A model generated the notes under the pieces. That model was not told the origin of the DNA. It worked only from the letters and a program-made list of their open reading frames with translations, and did not search any database. Made by a program: the position numbers and the translations under genes. From Edaphochlamys debaryana (taxonomy: Eukaryota > Chlorophyta > Chlorophyceae > Chlamydomonadales), in NCBI GenBank assembly GCA_016858145.1, contig JAEHOE010000001.1, forward strand, positions 2,356,001-2,420,000: a stretch of 64,000 nucleotides of DNA. Direction: 5' to 3'. Numbering within the stretch: the stretch's first letter is position 1; the number at the start of each line of letters is the position of its first letter. Positions 34,478 through 44,566 of the stretch are shown here, in pieces.

Positions 34478-35725
34478 CTACTTGGCCGCGTTGTTGACCC
34501 GGCCGAAGTGCTCCTGGAGCTGAGGCAAGACGGGCGGGCAAGACGGGCGTCAGGCGGGAGGGCAAGACAGGCTCAGCTGCCCGTTGGCCCACCGTGAACA
34601 TGCCCCGCCGCAAGTGCGCCCTCGGCTACCTCCACTCATTCCCGCATGCACCAAGCAAAGCGTGCCGCCCTCCGCTGTCACCTCAGCCCTGGCCCCCTCC
34701 GGTCCCCTGCCCCACCTCCCGCGTCTCCTGGTCGATTCGCTCCCGGGCCGCCGCCAGCGTCTCCTGCAGCGCTGGGGAGCCCAGGAACGCCCGCCCCTCG
34801 GCGGCGTCCTGCCCCAGGCGGATGTCGTCCAGGGCCCGCTGCTGCGCCCCCTCGTCCGGGTCGGCCTGGGGGCGCTGGCTGAAGCGCTCCTTGAGCTGGG
34901 CAGGGGTGGGCAGGGGTGGGGGTGGGCGGGGGTGGGCGGGGGTGGGCAGGGGTTAGAAGAACATCAACGAAGCGAAGCGCTTGGTGGCCAGGGGTGGAGT
35001 AGCGCCAAGGTGGTGTGGTGTCTTCGGCGCCGGACGCATTGCTGAGTATGAGGGGCAAGAGCTGCAAGAGCTGGGGCTATGAGGGGCAAGAGCTGCAAGA
35101 GCTGGGGCTAAGGCGGCATGAGCTACTGAGGCGCCGGCTGCTGGCATACCAACGTCGTGGAGCATCTGATGCGTGGAACAGGCAAGAGGCAGCTTCGTCA
35201 TTCTTCCCGTGCGCCTTGAAGCGTCGCCGCCTGCCCCCGCCGCCTAGCTTTGCCCCCTCCGTCCCGCCTTGCCCCCCCCCCATGCGGCCGCTTCCCACCA
35301 TCTGCGTCTCTGCGTTGATGCGCTCCTGCGCCCCGCGGATGGTGTCCTGCAGCGCCTCCCCGCCGCCCTGCCCCCCCTCGGCCTGGGCCCCGCTGGGCTC
35401 CCCCGGTCCCGCGCCCGGCTCCACGGGCGCCTCCCCTGATCTGGTCTGGCTGGAGGGCTCAAAGGAGGGGCGCTGCGGAGCAGGGGGAGATAACGAGGTT
35501 CAGGTGGAGAGAGTGTGGGGTGGGGGCATGGCTCGGCGCCGGGAGACCCAGCTGCACTGAGGCCGGCAGGAACCTCTCCGGTAATTCCCTCTGCCGCACC
35601 TGATCCCGCTCGTGTGCCAGCGGGTCGCGCAGCGCCGGCGGCTGCCGCAGCTCCTCGGCCTCGCCGCGCAGGTAGCCCGCGGCCTGCTCCAGCGCGCCCG
35701 CGGCTGCGTCCAACAGCTTGGCCAT
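34478..35725 (-). CDS. small helical protein with exon-encoded repeats, function unknown
   Basis: Four exons, all phase 0: 35725-35600, 35472-35299, 34895-34716, 34519-34478; 173 residues. Mostly charged and Ala-rich, predicted helical or coiled coil, no signal or membrane segment. Exons 2 and 3 end with the same module, ALQDTIRGAQERINAETQM and ALQETLAAARERIDQETRE, and exons 3 and 4 begin alike (LKERF, LQEHF). I do not recognise the family; the amphipathic repeats recall LEA or apolipoprotein-like helices. It is divergent from an LEA-like gene 257 bp away, which hints at a shared stress role (inference). Confidence 0.75.
35049..35110. repeat. perfect 31-bp tandem duplication in an intron
   Basis: Two identical 31-bp copies (35049-35079, 35080-35110) containing aggggcaagagctgcaagag, in the second intron of the helical protein gene. 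Identity of the copies points to a recent duplication. Confidence 0.95.
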
Positions 35726-35982
35726 GGCTTTGACACGATAGCTTGCGCTGAGAGTGCAGCACGTCAATGCGTGAGGAGAGGGTTCACGCTGGCTGCGGCG
35801 GGGCCGCGGAGGTGGGCCCGGCCCGCGGATGACGCAGGGTCACCGGGCGCGTGCCTTCTTCAGCGCGCCGTTGCACAGCACGTGCAGGCATTCCCCCCAA
35901 AGCACACTTCCAGCACCCACTCCAAGCACCAGCACCCCAACACCCTAATAGCCCGCAGCAGCCGGCATTTCGCCTCTCAGCC
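35726..35982. promoter_or_regulatory. 257-bp bidirectional promoter region
   Basis: Separates the start codons of the helical protein gene (-) and the LEA-like gene (+). No specific element is recognised. Confidence 0.45.
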
Positions 35983-37593
35983 ATGTCTTCCGCCGGCGAC
36001 GACCGCACCCTGATGGAGCAGCTCAGCGATGCCGCCACTAACGCCTCGGAGCGGGTCAAGGACGCCCTCAGCACCGCGCCCGAGAGCGTCGAGGTGCGGC
36101 GCCTCGGGGGGAGAGTGTCGGGCCGAGGAGGGCGCTCTCGAGATGCGGGCGGCTGCTGGAGGCGCTGGAGGCCTCGCCGCACCGCCATTCCCAGCCAGCT
36201 CGCGCCTGCTAGCTAGTCCACGTAGCAGCAGCTCCCGCCATGTCCGAGAACGTGCTCGATGTTGTGCGCGACGCCGTAATGGACGCCGCGGCGCGTGTCG
36301 ACCAGGCCCTGGGCCCCGACAGCAGCGACGTGGGGCCGCGGGCCTGAGGGCGCCACATGCAGAGGGAAACCGCTGTGCTTGCGCCCTAGCTGCCGGGACC
36401 TGCTGCCAGTCCCCCGTCCTGCTTTGAGCCCCTGCCGCCGCGCGTGACCCACCCTCCCTTGCCCCTTTCCCTCCCCCTACCTGTCCCCCTTGCCCCCAGA
36501 CGGTGGAGGTGGGCGGGCGCCGTGACGCTGACGTGGACGCCGACGCCGCGGCCCGGCGCCTGGAGGAGAAGACCAATGAGGCGGTGGACTCGACCCGCGA
36601 GGTGAGGGGGAGGCGAGGGGGGGGGAGGTGGAGCCGAGGGGCAGGGGAGTGAGGACGTGCCGGCAGGAAGCGATGGCAGGGCTTAGACGGTCGCTGTGAT
36701 GGGTAGGTGGGGAGAACAGGGTGGCGAGGGCTCGTCGCCCACCACCCCGCAACGGCCGTGTTAGCCCTGCCGCAGGCGCCGGGGGCCCTTCCAACCTGTT
36801 TTGCTTCCTCTTCCTTCTTGCCTCCTCCCCCGCCCCTGCAGACCGCCCGGGACGTGAGCGACCGCGTTACCGAGGTGGGAACGGGAAGGTGGTAGGCTGG
36901 TGGCTCAGTTGCCCCTTTCCTGACCATCCTAGATCTTACCCACCCTGCCGCCTACCCCACTTACCTTCCTCCCCCGCGTCCGCACCTCAAGCCACCTCTC
37001 CTCCCGCCCTGCTGCTCTCCTACGCCTCCCCGCCCCTCCGCAGACCGCCCGCAACGTGGGCGACCGCACCAGCGACGCTCTGCAGAGCGCCAAGGACACC
37101 ATCGCCGACGACGCGCACCAGGTGTGTTGGGATGCCTGGAAGGACCTGTGGGGGCGGCAAGGCCAACCGGGGACTGGGCTGAACTGAGAGGGGGAAAAGC
37201 AAACCAAGCCGAGTGTGCGTACAGATCTGGTATGCAGAGAGCTACGGGGGCAGTCTAGAACCGGGCTGCGGACATGCGGAGGGGGGATTGGGTTGGGCCG
37301 AGCAATGCCGCGTCATGGGTACCCTTCGATGGGTTGCCGCGGCCGGTGTTTCACTGGCAGGCGGCAGCACTCGGGCCCCCTGGCACATGCACATCCCCAG
37401 CCTCCTCCCATTAAACCTCATCTCCCCCCCCCCTGCCGCCCAGGCCCGCCAGGCCCTGGACGACACGGCCACCGTTGTGGCGGATAAGGCCCCCGGCAAG
37501 GACACGCAGGACCCCCGCGCCGTGGAGCAGTCGGAGGTTAACCCGGGCTTTGAGACCGCTCATGACATGTCTGAGAAGGTTGAGGACGTGTGA
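35983..37593 (+). CDS. LEA-like (group 3-type 11-mer repeat) protein
   Basis: Five exons, all phase 0: 35983-36093, 36500-36601, 36842-36874, 37044-37121, 37444-37593; 157 residues. Hydrophilic, rich in Ala, Asp, Thr, Glu and Arg, without hydrophobic core, signal or Cys. Exon 3 encodes exactly one 11-mer, TARDVSDRVTE, and exon 4 begins with its sister TARNVGDRTSD: the amphipathic 11-residue periodicity of group 3 LEA proteins, which protect membranes and proteins during drying or freezing. An alternative first coding exon may lie at 36240-36329. The helical-amphipathic reading is strong; the LEA assignment rests on composition and periodicity. Confidence 0.75.
36240..36329 (+). other. possible alternative first exon of the LEA-like gene
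   Basis: ATG followed by 30 open codons ending at a phase-0 donor (gtgggg). It would splice directly to 36500, as the annotated first exon does. The peptide (DVVRDAVMDAAARVDQALGP) resembles the end of the annotated first exon (LSDAATNASERVKDALSTAP). It cannot be inserted between exons 1 and 2 without a frame break, so it would have to be an alternative start. Confidence 0.4.
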
Positions 37594-38169
37594 AGGAAGG
37601 TTGAGGAGGTCTGGCAGCGGGATGGAGAGCGGTGGAAAGCGGTTGGGAGAAGAGCTGCGATGGGTCAGACGCTGGGGAGGGCGCGTGGGTGTGTTGGGTT
37701 GGCTCACACGTGATCGACGTACCCGCTCGCCGGTTATGGCCGTTCAGTCCCTCCCCCTTTCAAGTCTGAGCTCCTGCTGGCTTGAGTCACCGACCCCGTC
37801 CCTGCTGTGGTCGGGATAGTAAATCACTCCCCGACCATCAGAGCCATCTGCGACACAAGAGCGGACCAAGCACACAGCCCGTACGGCCTTCGCGAATGCG
37901 TTCCAGTTGATCTCATCAGACCTCCTGTGGTGTCCGGGTGCCGCGTTTGCCAGGAATGCATGGGACGCGAGCTGCGGGTCGGTGGGGTCATGACCGGCGC
38001 CCAGCGGCAAACACCAAGCTGTGATACATTTGTGGCACCCAACGAAATCCCTCGTGAACCCTAGCCTTTACGTGACCCTAGAAGACCGCTTAGCACCGTG
38101 ACCCGCCTTCAGTTTCCAAATGCTTCTCTGACCTTCCTGGGCGCCTGAGCGCGCCAGTAGCGCAGCAAG
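37594..38169. other. intergenic, LEA-like 3' flank and K+ channel promoter
   Basis: No gene is supported. The stretch 37800-38110 is less GC-rich than the flanks and probably holds promoter and 5' UTR of the channel gene. Confidence 0.4.
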
Positions 38170-41100
38170 ATGCCAACGATGTCTTGGAACCGCGTAGAGG
38201 GGTTTGAGGGGAACGAGGCGAAGCTCGGAGGCCAATTGTCCTCGCAGAGCTCGCTCGATAGGAACAGCGGGCCGCTTCTGACGGACAAGGAGTACCGTCA
38301 CAGCGACTACTACGTGGCCAACGGGTCGCTCAAGTAAGCTGTGCCGCGACGGCACGAGGCCCTGGTACAGTCAAGCAATCAGCCTTGACCCGCGACGGCG
38401 GTGTGGGCTGCTGCGCTCGCAGACGGGCATCGAGCAAGGATGAGACGGAGCTGGTGGACTTGCGGGACGGGGAGCGGATGGGGGCCTTCCAGGAGGAGGG
38501 GCAGGTGGGTGGCCGGGCTCGACGTGCGTGCCTATGCCTCCAGTAGCAGCTGGCAGCTGTTCCCCTCAACCGACCCGCACCTTGCGCAGCACTCTGAGTA
38601 CAACCGGAAGAAGCGGCTCTTCGTGGTTCTTCCGGACTCCAGGTTCAGGAAGCTGTGAGTGACAGGGGCATGGGTCCTGGGCATGGCCTGCTTGGGTCCA
38701 AGTTCGGGGCCTTCCCTGAGCCACCCGCTGACACTCCCGCCCACTGCTCCCCAGGTGGATCAACATCCAGCTCATCGTGGTGCTGTATATCATTTGGGTC
38801 ACGCCCGTGCGCGTGGTGAGCTAGGGAAGGCCTTGCTTGTTGGCCCAGCCTGGACCCTCAACCGGCTTCCTCATCTGCGTGGCGCCCCGGATGGTCATAG
38901 TGTCATTAGACCAAGTGCACACAGCTAACCTCCTCCACCTCCTGCCGCGTCCCTCAGGGCTTCGATAAGCCCGCTACGGGGTTCTGGTTCTGGTTCGAGG
39001 GCCTCATTGATTTCTTCTTCTACACGGACCTGGTCCTCAACTTCTTCACCGCCTACGAGGTACGCCCCCGGAGGACCCCAGCAGCAGCCACGGGGGTCTG
39101 AGGCGCCGTGTTTGACGCTCGCCGCACGAGAGACCTGGCACGGGGACCTGGCAGGGGCTGCGGTCCGTTGCGGTCATGAAGGCTGCTACTCCAGTGGCTG
39201 CGGGCACGGCGCCAACAAGGCGCTGGCCGCTGTGCTGGGGGTCCCCGAGGGCGCTGGCCTGGACTCCACAGCTCTGCAAACGGCCTCTCCCCCCCTCATG
39301 CTCAATCCCTCTTGCGTGCACGCAGCACCCGGTGACGGGGGAGCTGATCACGAACCACAGAAAGATCGCGGCGCGGTACCTCAAGACCTGGTTCATCATT
39401 GACCTGCTGGCCACGTTCCCCAGCGACTATGTCGTCCGCTTCGTGGAGGTCAGCGGGGGCCGGGCGGCTGCAGGGAGAGGCGGGGCCAGCAGCGGGGGAA
39501 GAGGACCATCTGGGTCGGGCTGTCTCGTTTTGCACGCGGCAGGTGGTGACCTTGTCGCGAGAAGCTGGGGGTACTGAGCCTGGGCCGCATGCCGCAGAGG
39601 CACCAGGCGGCTGACACCGAGGTTGCCCCGACACTCACAGCCGAAGTCCACCCCCCTCACCCGCTACTCGCGCTCGCCGCCCTCGCTGCTCCTCCCCGCA
39701 GGGCACGTGGACGTGCAGCATCCGGGGCGGCTGCGACCTGGTGGTGCGCAACGACTCGGCCGCCAGCATCGTGGTCATGCTGCGCATGCTGCGCGTGTTC
39801 CGCATCCTGTGGATCTTCAAGAACTTCAACGTGCTCTCCGTGGGCACCATCCTGGGCCGCCTGCAGGTGCGCGCCTCCGCCTGGGCCTCCGCGCTCCGCC
39901 CCTGCCCCCGCCTCCGCTCTGCCTGCGGCCGAGCGCATGCACAGAGAGCGAATCCAGGTAGCAGCGTCCAGTGCCTCACGAGCCCTCTCGTGACGTATTG
40001 CGGCTCTCGTCTCAGCCGGGTTTCCCTCCTGCCCCCATACCTTCCCCTGCCCTATGGCCCCTGCCTCACACCAGGACGAGTTCTACGCCGCCCGCTGGGT
40101 GATCTCGCTGGTGGAGCTGCTCATCGTGCTGGTGTTCCTGGGGCACCTGTCGGGCTGCTTTTTCTACCTCTTCTCGGGGCCGCGCTGGTGGACGGCAGGT
40201 GCGGCGCGGGCGGGGAGTCCAGGGACTGGGCAGGGGAAGGGCCGCACCCTGTGGTGGTTGCAGGTGGCCTCGGGGTGGGATTTGCCCGGGACTCGATGAC
40301 ACCGGGTGAAATTTGCTCGGGACTCGGAGCCATCGCCGACGGTGGCGCTTCTCTTGGCCTTGCCCAACCTGGCAACCTTCTGCTGCCCCTGATCCCCGAC
40401 GTGCGCACACGCAGAGGAGAAGAAATTGATAGACGGGGGCGAGCTGAGCACGTGGGTGCTGGACAAGCTGGGCGGCTACTACACGGTCATCATGCCCACC
40501 CCCATCTCCGTGATGCCGGACGGATCTCTGCCGTACCCGAACGACGTGACCGCGCAGGTACGGTCTGCGTGGCCAGAGACGTTCCTCTGCTTGGCCGCAT
40601 AACGCCGAACTCCCACTGCAGCACGGCTGAGGACCGCAGCCCCAGCATGCCCCCAGTGGCCAGCGCCCATCTTGACCCCGTGCTACGCCCCCTTTCTTGC
40701 GCCCGCAGGACCCGGCCAGCGGCGCCTGGTACTCGTGCCCCGAGTACTACTCCATGGTGGCCTGCCCCAGCTGCAAGGGCGTGCCCAAGCTGCGCTGCCT
40801 CACGGACTTCAGCTTCCCCTACAGGTGGGCCCGTGAGGGGCAGGCCATGCGGTGGGGGTGCTGGGCGAGGCGCCCTGGGGCACGGTGTGAGCAGGAGTTG
40901 TCGTGACCAGCCTTAGCGGCTCCCCATGCAAACACCCTGCACTCTGCTGCAATGCTGCGTTTCCCAAACCGTCCTCCGCCCTCTCCTTCCCTATCCCTGC
41001 ATCCCAGGTACATCACCTCCATGTACTGGGCCTACACCACCATGACCACGGTCGGCTACGGAGACATCTACGGAACCACAATCGCGGAGAAGGTGGAGAT

Positions 41101-43142
41101 GGGGCCGCTGTGCTGGGGCTGGGGCTGGGTGTGCAGGTGACGCAGCTGGTGTTGAGCCCCACGCTTGCCGTAGGTGTGGGTCAGCCATACGTCTCTGCCG
41201 TATAGCCAATGCTGCCAGCCCGCACCCCCCTCCACCACACACAGACCAACAGCCCCCGACACACAGCCCTGATGTCCCTTGCTGCTTGCCTCCCCCCTCT
41301 CCCGCACCCAACCAGGTGTGGTGCATGGTGACCATGGTCATCGGCGGCTTCTTCCTGTCCTTCTGCTTCGGCCGCATGGCCTCCATCATGTCCCGCCTGG
41401 ACGCCGACAAGGTGGCGCGCAGCGAGCAGCTGCACGAGCTCAGCGCCTTCATGCGCGACGTGGAGCTGCCGCGGCCGCTGGCGCGCAAGTGGGTCGGCGC
41501 CGGAGGCGCTCGCGGGGGCGGCGGGGCTAGGGGGGGCCCCCGGAGCGGTGATGTGGGTTTGACGGGGATTGGACAGCCGAGCTTGCGGCGGTTGATGTGG
41601 GGCAGCCGCGCGTGCTTTTGCGCTGCCGGCCGCTGCTGAGCACACGATGCGGCGCCTCTGCCGCTTCTGCTCCTCCTCCCAACGTCCCCTTCAACCCCAT
41701 CCATCTGTTCATCTCCCATGCCCCACCCCCACCCCCATCCCTCATGTTTCCAGGGTGCTTGAGTTCAACAAGAAGCAGCGGGTCAAGGCCTACGATCGCC
41801 AGGCCGTGCTGGCGCGGCTGCCGTTCGAGCTGCGCTCCAAGATCCTGCGCCACCTGTACATGCCCACCATCGCCAAGGTGCCGCTGCTGCAGACCATGTC
41901 CGAGGACGACGTCTTCCTCACCGACCTCTGCGTGCGGCTGCAGCCCACGCACTTCTCGGCCGACACGTTCGTGTACATGCGGGGGGAGAGCGGCGCCGAC
42001 GTCTTCATTCTGCTGCAGGTGGGGGACGGGTCGGGCGGGTCGGGGCGGGGTCCCTGTTGAAGGCTAAAAAGGAAGGGTCGGGTGCCGCAGTCAAGGGCGG
42101 CGCCCGGCACTCTTAGTCGCAGCCGTGCACGGCGGTTTGCATGGGGCTGGCCCTGTCTTGCAGCATGGAGCGGTGCGCTCGTGGCTGCGCTTACACGCCG
42201 TGCACCCGAAGTAGTTTACTGGTGCGGGCTCCTCCACCCGGCCGGTGACCGCCACCACTCAACCACCCTCCCTCCCCTTCCTCCCTGCCCCCTCCCCCCT
42301 TTACCCCCAAAGGGTGAGCTGCTGGTGCTGGCCACGGACCAGCGCACGGTGCTGTACGCCGTGCCCGAGGGCACCGTCTTCGGCGAGAACTCGGTGCTGC
42401 GCATCGTCGCGGGCGACGACCCCAAGGTCAAGCGCCGCGACAACGTGTTCTGCAAGACTCCCTGCGACATGCTGCGGATACCCGAGGACGACATCCGCGA
42501 CCTCATAGACCACTACCCCGAGCTGATGCGGTAGGGGCAGTGGGTGCCGGAGTGGCTAGGGACCGGGCGCTTGGCGAGCGGCTGGTCTGGGGATTTTGCG
42601 GGGTGCCGCGTAGGCCCCCCTGGTGCCTCGTAGGCTCATGTGCAGTCCCCGCCTAGGGGCGCGCGTGGACGGCATCAGGGCGAGCGCACTGTGCTTCCCT
42701 GGCTGCGCCGCACCTCACCAGCCTTTCTTCTCCCCCTCACCGCCTCCCCATCCCCACCCCCACCCCCAATCAACCCCCACACCCGCCCTCCCCCAGCGGC
42801 CTGCGCAAGCTGGACGCGCTGCGCCTGGCCCGCACCAACGAGAAGCTGACCACCATCCGGGAGCAGCCCGACTCGGTGGCGCCCTCGGCGGACGACGGCG
42901 AGGGCGCGTCACTGCTGGCGGCTGTGGCCCCCACCGGCGGCTCCGCCTCCGTGGGCAAGAAGGGCCTGTCCTTCAGCGGGCTGCTGGGGCTGGGCAGCTC
43001 GGAGAACCTGCGGGCGCTGCCGGGTGCGGGTGTGGGCGCTGGCGCGGGGCCGTCCGGCACGCAGCGGCTGCCGTCCACGGGGACCGTCAACTTGGCTAAC
43101 GGGGTCAAGCCGGGTGCGACGAGTGGGCCGTCGCTGCAGTGA
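38170..43142 (+). CDS. voltage-gated K+ channel with cyclic-nucleotide-binding-like domain (EAG/plant-type)
   Basis: Fifteen exons: 38170-38333, 38423-38504, 38590-38654, 38755-38815, 38958-39059, 39326-39448, 39702-39866, 40075-40198, 40415-40557, 40709-40824, 41008-41092, 41316-41488, 41754-42018, 42313-42530, 42797-43142; 743 residues, all junctions in phase. Six membrane segments: S1 IQLIVVLYIIWV, S2 GLIDFFFYTDLVLNFFTAY, S3 TWFIIDLLATFPSD, S4 voltage sensor LRMLRVFRILWIFK, S5 ELLIVLVFLGHLSGCFFYLF, pore TTMTTVGYGD (K+ selectivity filter), S6 VTMVIGGFFLSFCFGRMASI. A C-linker and a CNBD-like fold (FILLQGELLVLATD, VFGENSVL) follow, then a Gly/Ala/Ser-rich tail. The N-terminus is short, with no PAS domain. 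The S5-pore linker is long (about 105 residues) and has four clustered Cys. KCNH versus plant Shaker type cannot be settled here. Confidence 0.93.
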
Positions 43143-44566
43143 GGCAGGGGCGCGGACGTTGGGGCGTGTGGAGGGGGTCGGGGTGAGCGAGGGTGCGAGG
43201 CGTGAGAGTAGAGTGGCAGCTGGCAGGCGAGTGAGGCGTGAGCAGGGGCAGAGGTGTCGTCAGGGGTGGCGGCCACAGAGGTTAACGAGGAGACTGGGCG
43301 ATGTGAGCCCTTCATTAGTGTGATCGGGGAGGGAAAGCATTGATCACTTATGCCGGCAAGGATGTTGCGAAACGCGTGTTCGGGCTGCTACAGTGTGGAG
43401 CCTGGTTTGGGTTACAGAAATAGTGGATTAACTGCCTATCAGACGTGCTTTAGCAGACTCCAGAGCGGACTGCTAGAGGCGCCCGGTGTGTGTGGGCGGT
43501 GCTTATGGTGTGGGTGGCGGGGTGCGAGTACGCGTGAGCAGGACTGCGTGATTGGGCTTTCCTCTCCTCCTGCAAGTGCACTTTCTGCTTTCTCCTCCGA
43601 CTCGTCTCTCACGTACATACGGTACCGTCTACAAGGACCTGCGGTCCCACTCCACGCTGGGACCAGGATGGGTTGCCCTGCTGCGTTCGAAGCAGACCGC
43701 TTCCCTCTTCTTGGACGCCTGCGTGCTTGGACCCGCCCCGTCCCCCGTCCCCAGGGCCCCGTTGTGCCGCTGCTGCTCTGCGCCCGGCCCAGTAGTGACG
43801 GAGCCCTGCCCGACGGGTTGTCCGCCACCGGTGCAGCTCTGCGGTGGCAAAGGCTAAGGGGCCTCGGCGGCCATGCCGTATGTAGCGTCGGCGCCCACGT
43901 CGACCGCCTACGTTGAGCCTGAAGGAGAGCCTTTTGCGCGTTGCCACTCCCGGAAAGGTTCCTGGCTGGAGGGGACGACTGCTACGGGTAAGCAGGACAG
44001 GTGGGCACTGCAGAAGCGGGAGAAATGTGCGGCCGTGCGGGTGCCGGCGGGAGGCGGCGGGGGAAGACCTGGGGGGGCCGCGTGTCGAGCCTGTCGAGCG
44101 CCTCCGCCGGACCGTGAAGAAACGTCCGTATGGGCTGTACAATGGACCCACGCGCGCAAGCCACAACCCTCTTCCCTCTCTTACAAGACCCCACAGCAAG
44201 ACAAGCCGAAGAGCGCGCTGTGAAAGGAGACAAGACGTTCTTGTCGCGCTTGCTTGGCACTCCTGCAGGACAGCCCTCCTGACGGCTCCTGCGCTCCCGC
44301 GGTCGCGACCAGTCGCGGTGTACTAACATACTTCCAAGACACACGAAGACCTAGCGTCGTCCACGGCATCCAGCCCGGCCGACCTGCCCGGCAGGCCGAC
44401 ACAAATACCAACTCACAACTCAAAGCTCACTCCTAATATACACATAAGTAGCACTGCTGATCATACAGCAGCAGCAGCGGTTGTTCATTCTGCGAAACTT
44501 GCTCTCTTTTGGTGGACCAAGTAGGGTATCCGGCCCTGATGAGCTATCACGTAGGCAAGTAGGAGG
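43143..44566. other. intergenic, no gene supported
   Basis: Between the K+ channel and cyclase genes. Frames of 100-190 codons are open on both strands (for example 43350-43916 plus, 43609-44199 minus) but none has motifs or splice support. The right end (44430-44566) is AT-richer and probably the cyclase promoter and 5' UTR. Confidence 0.4.
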
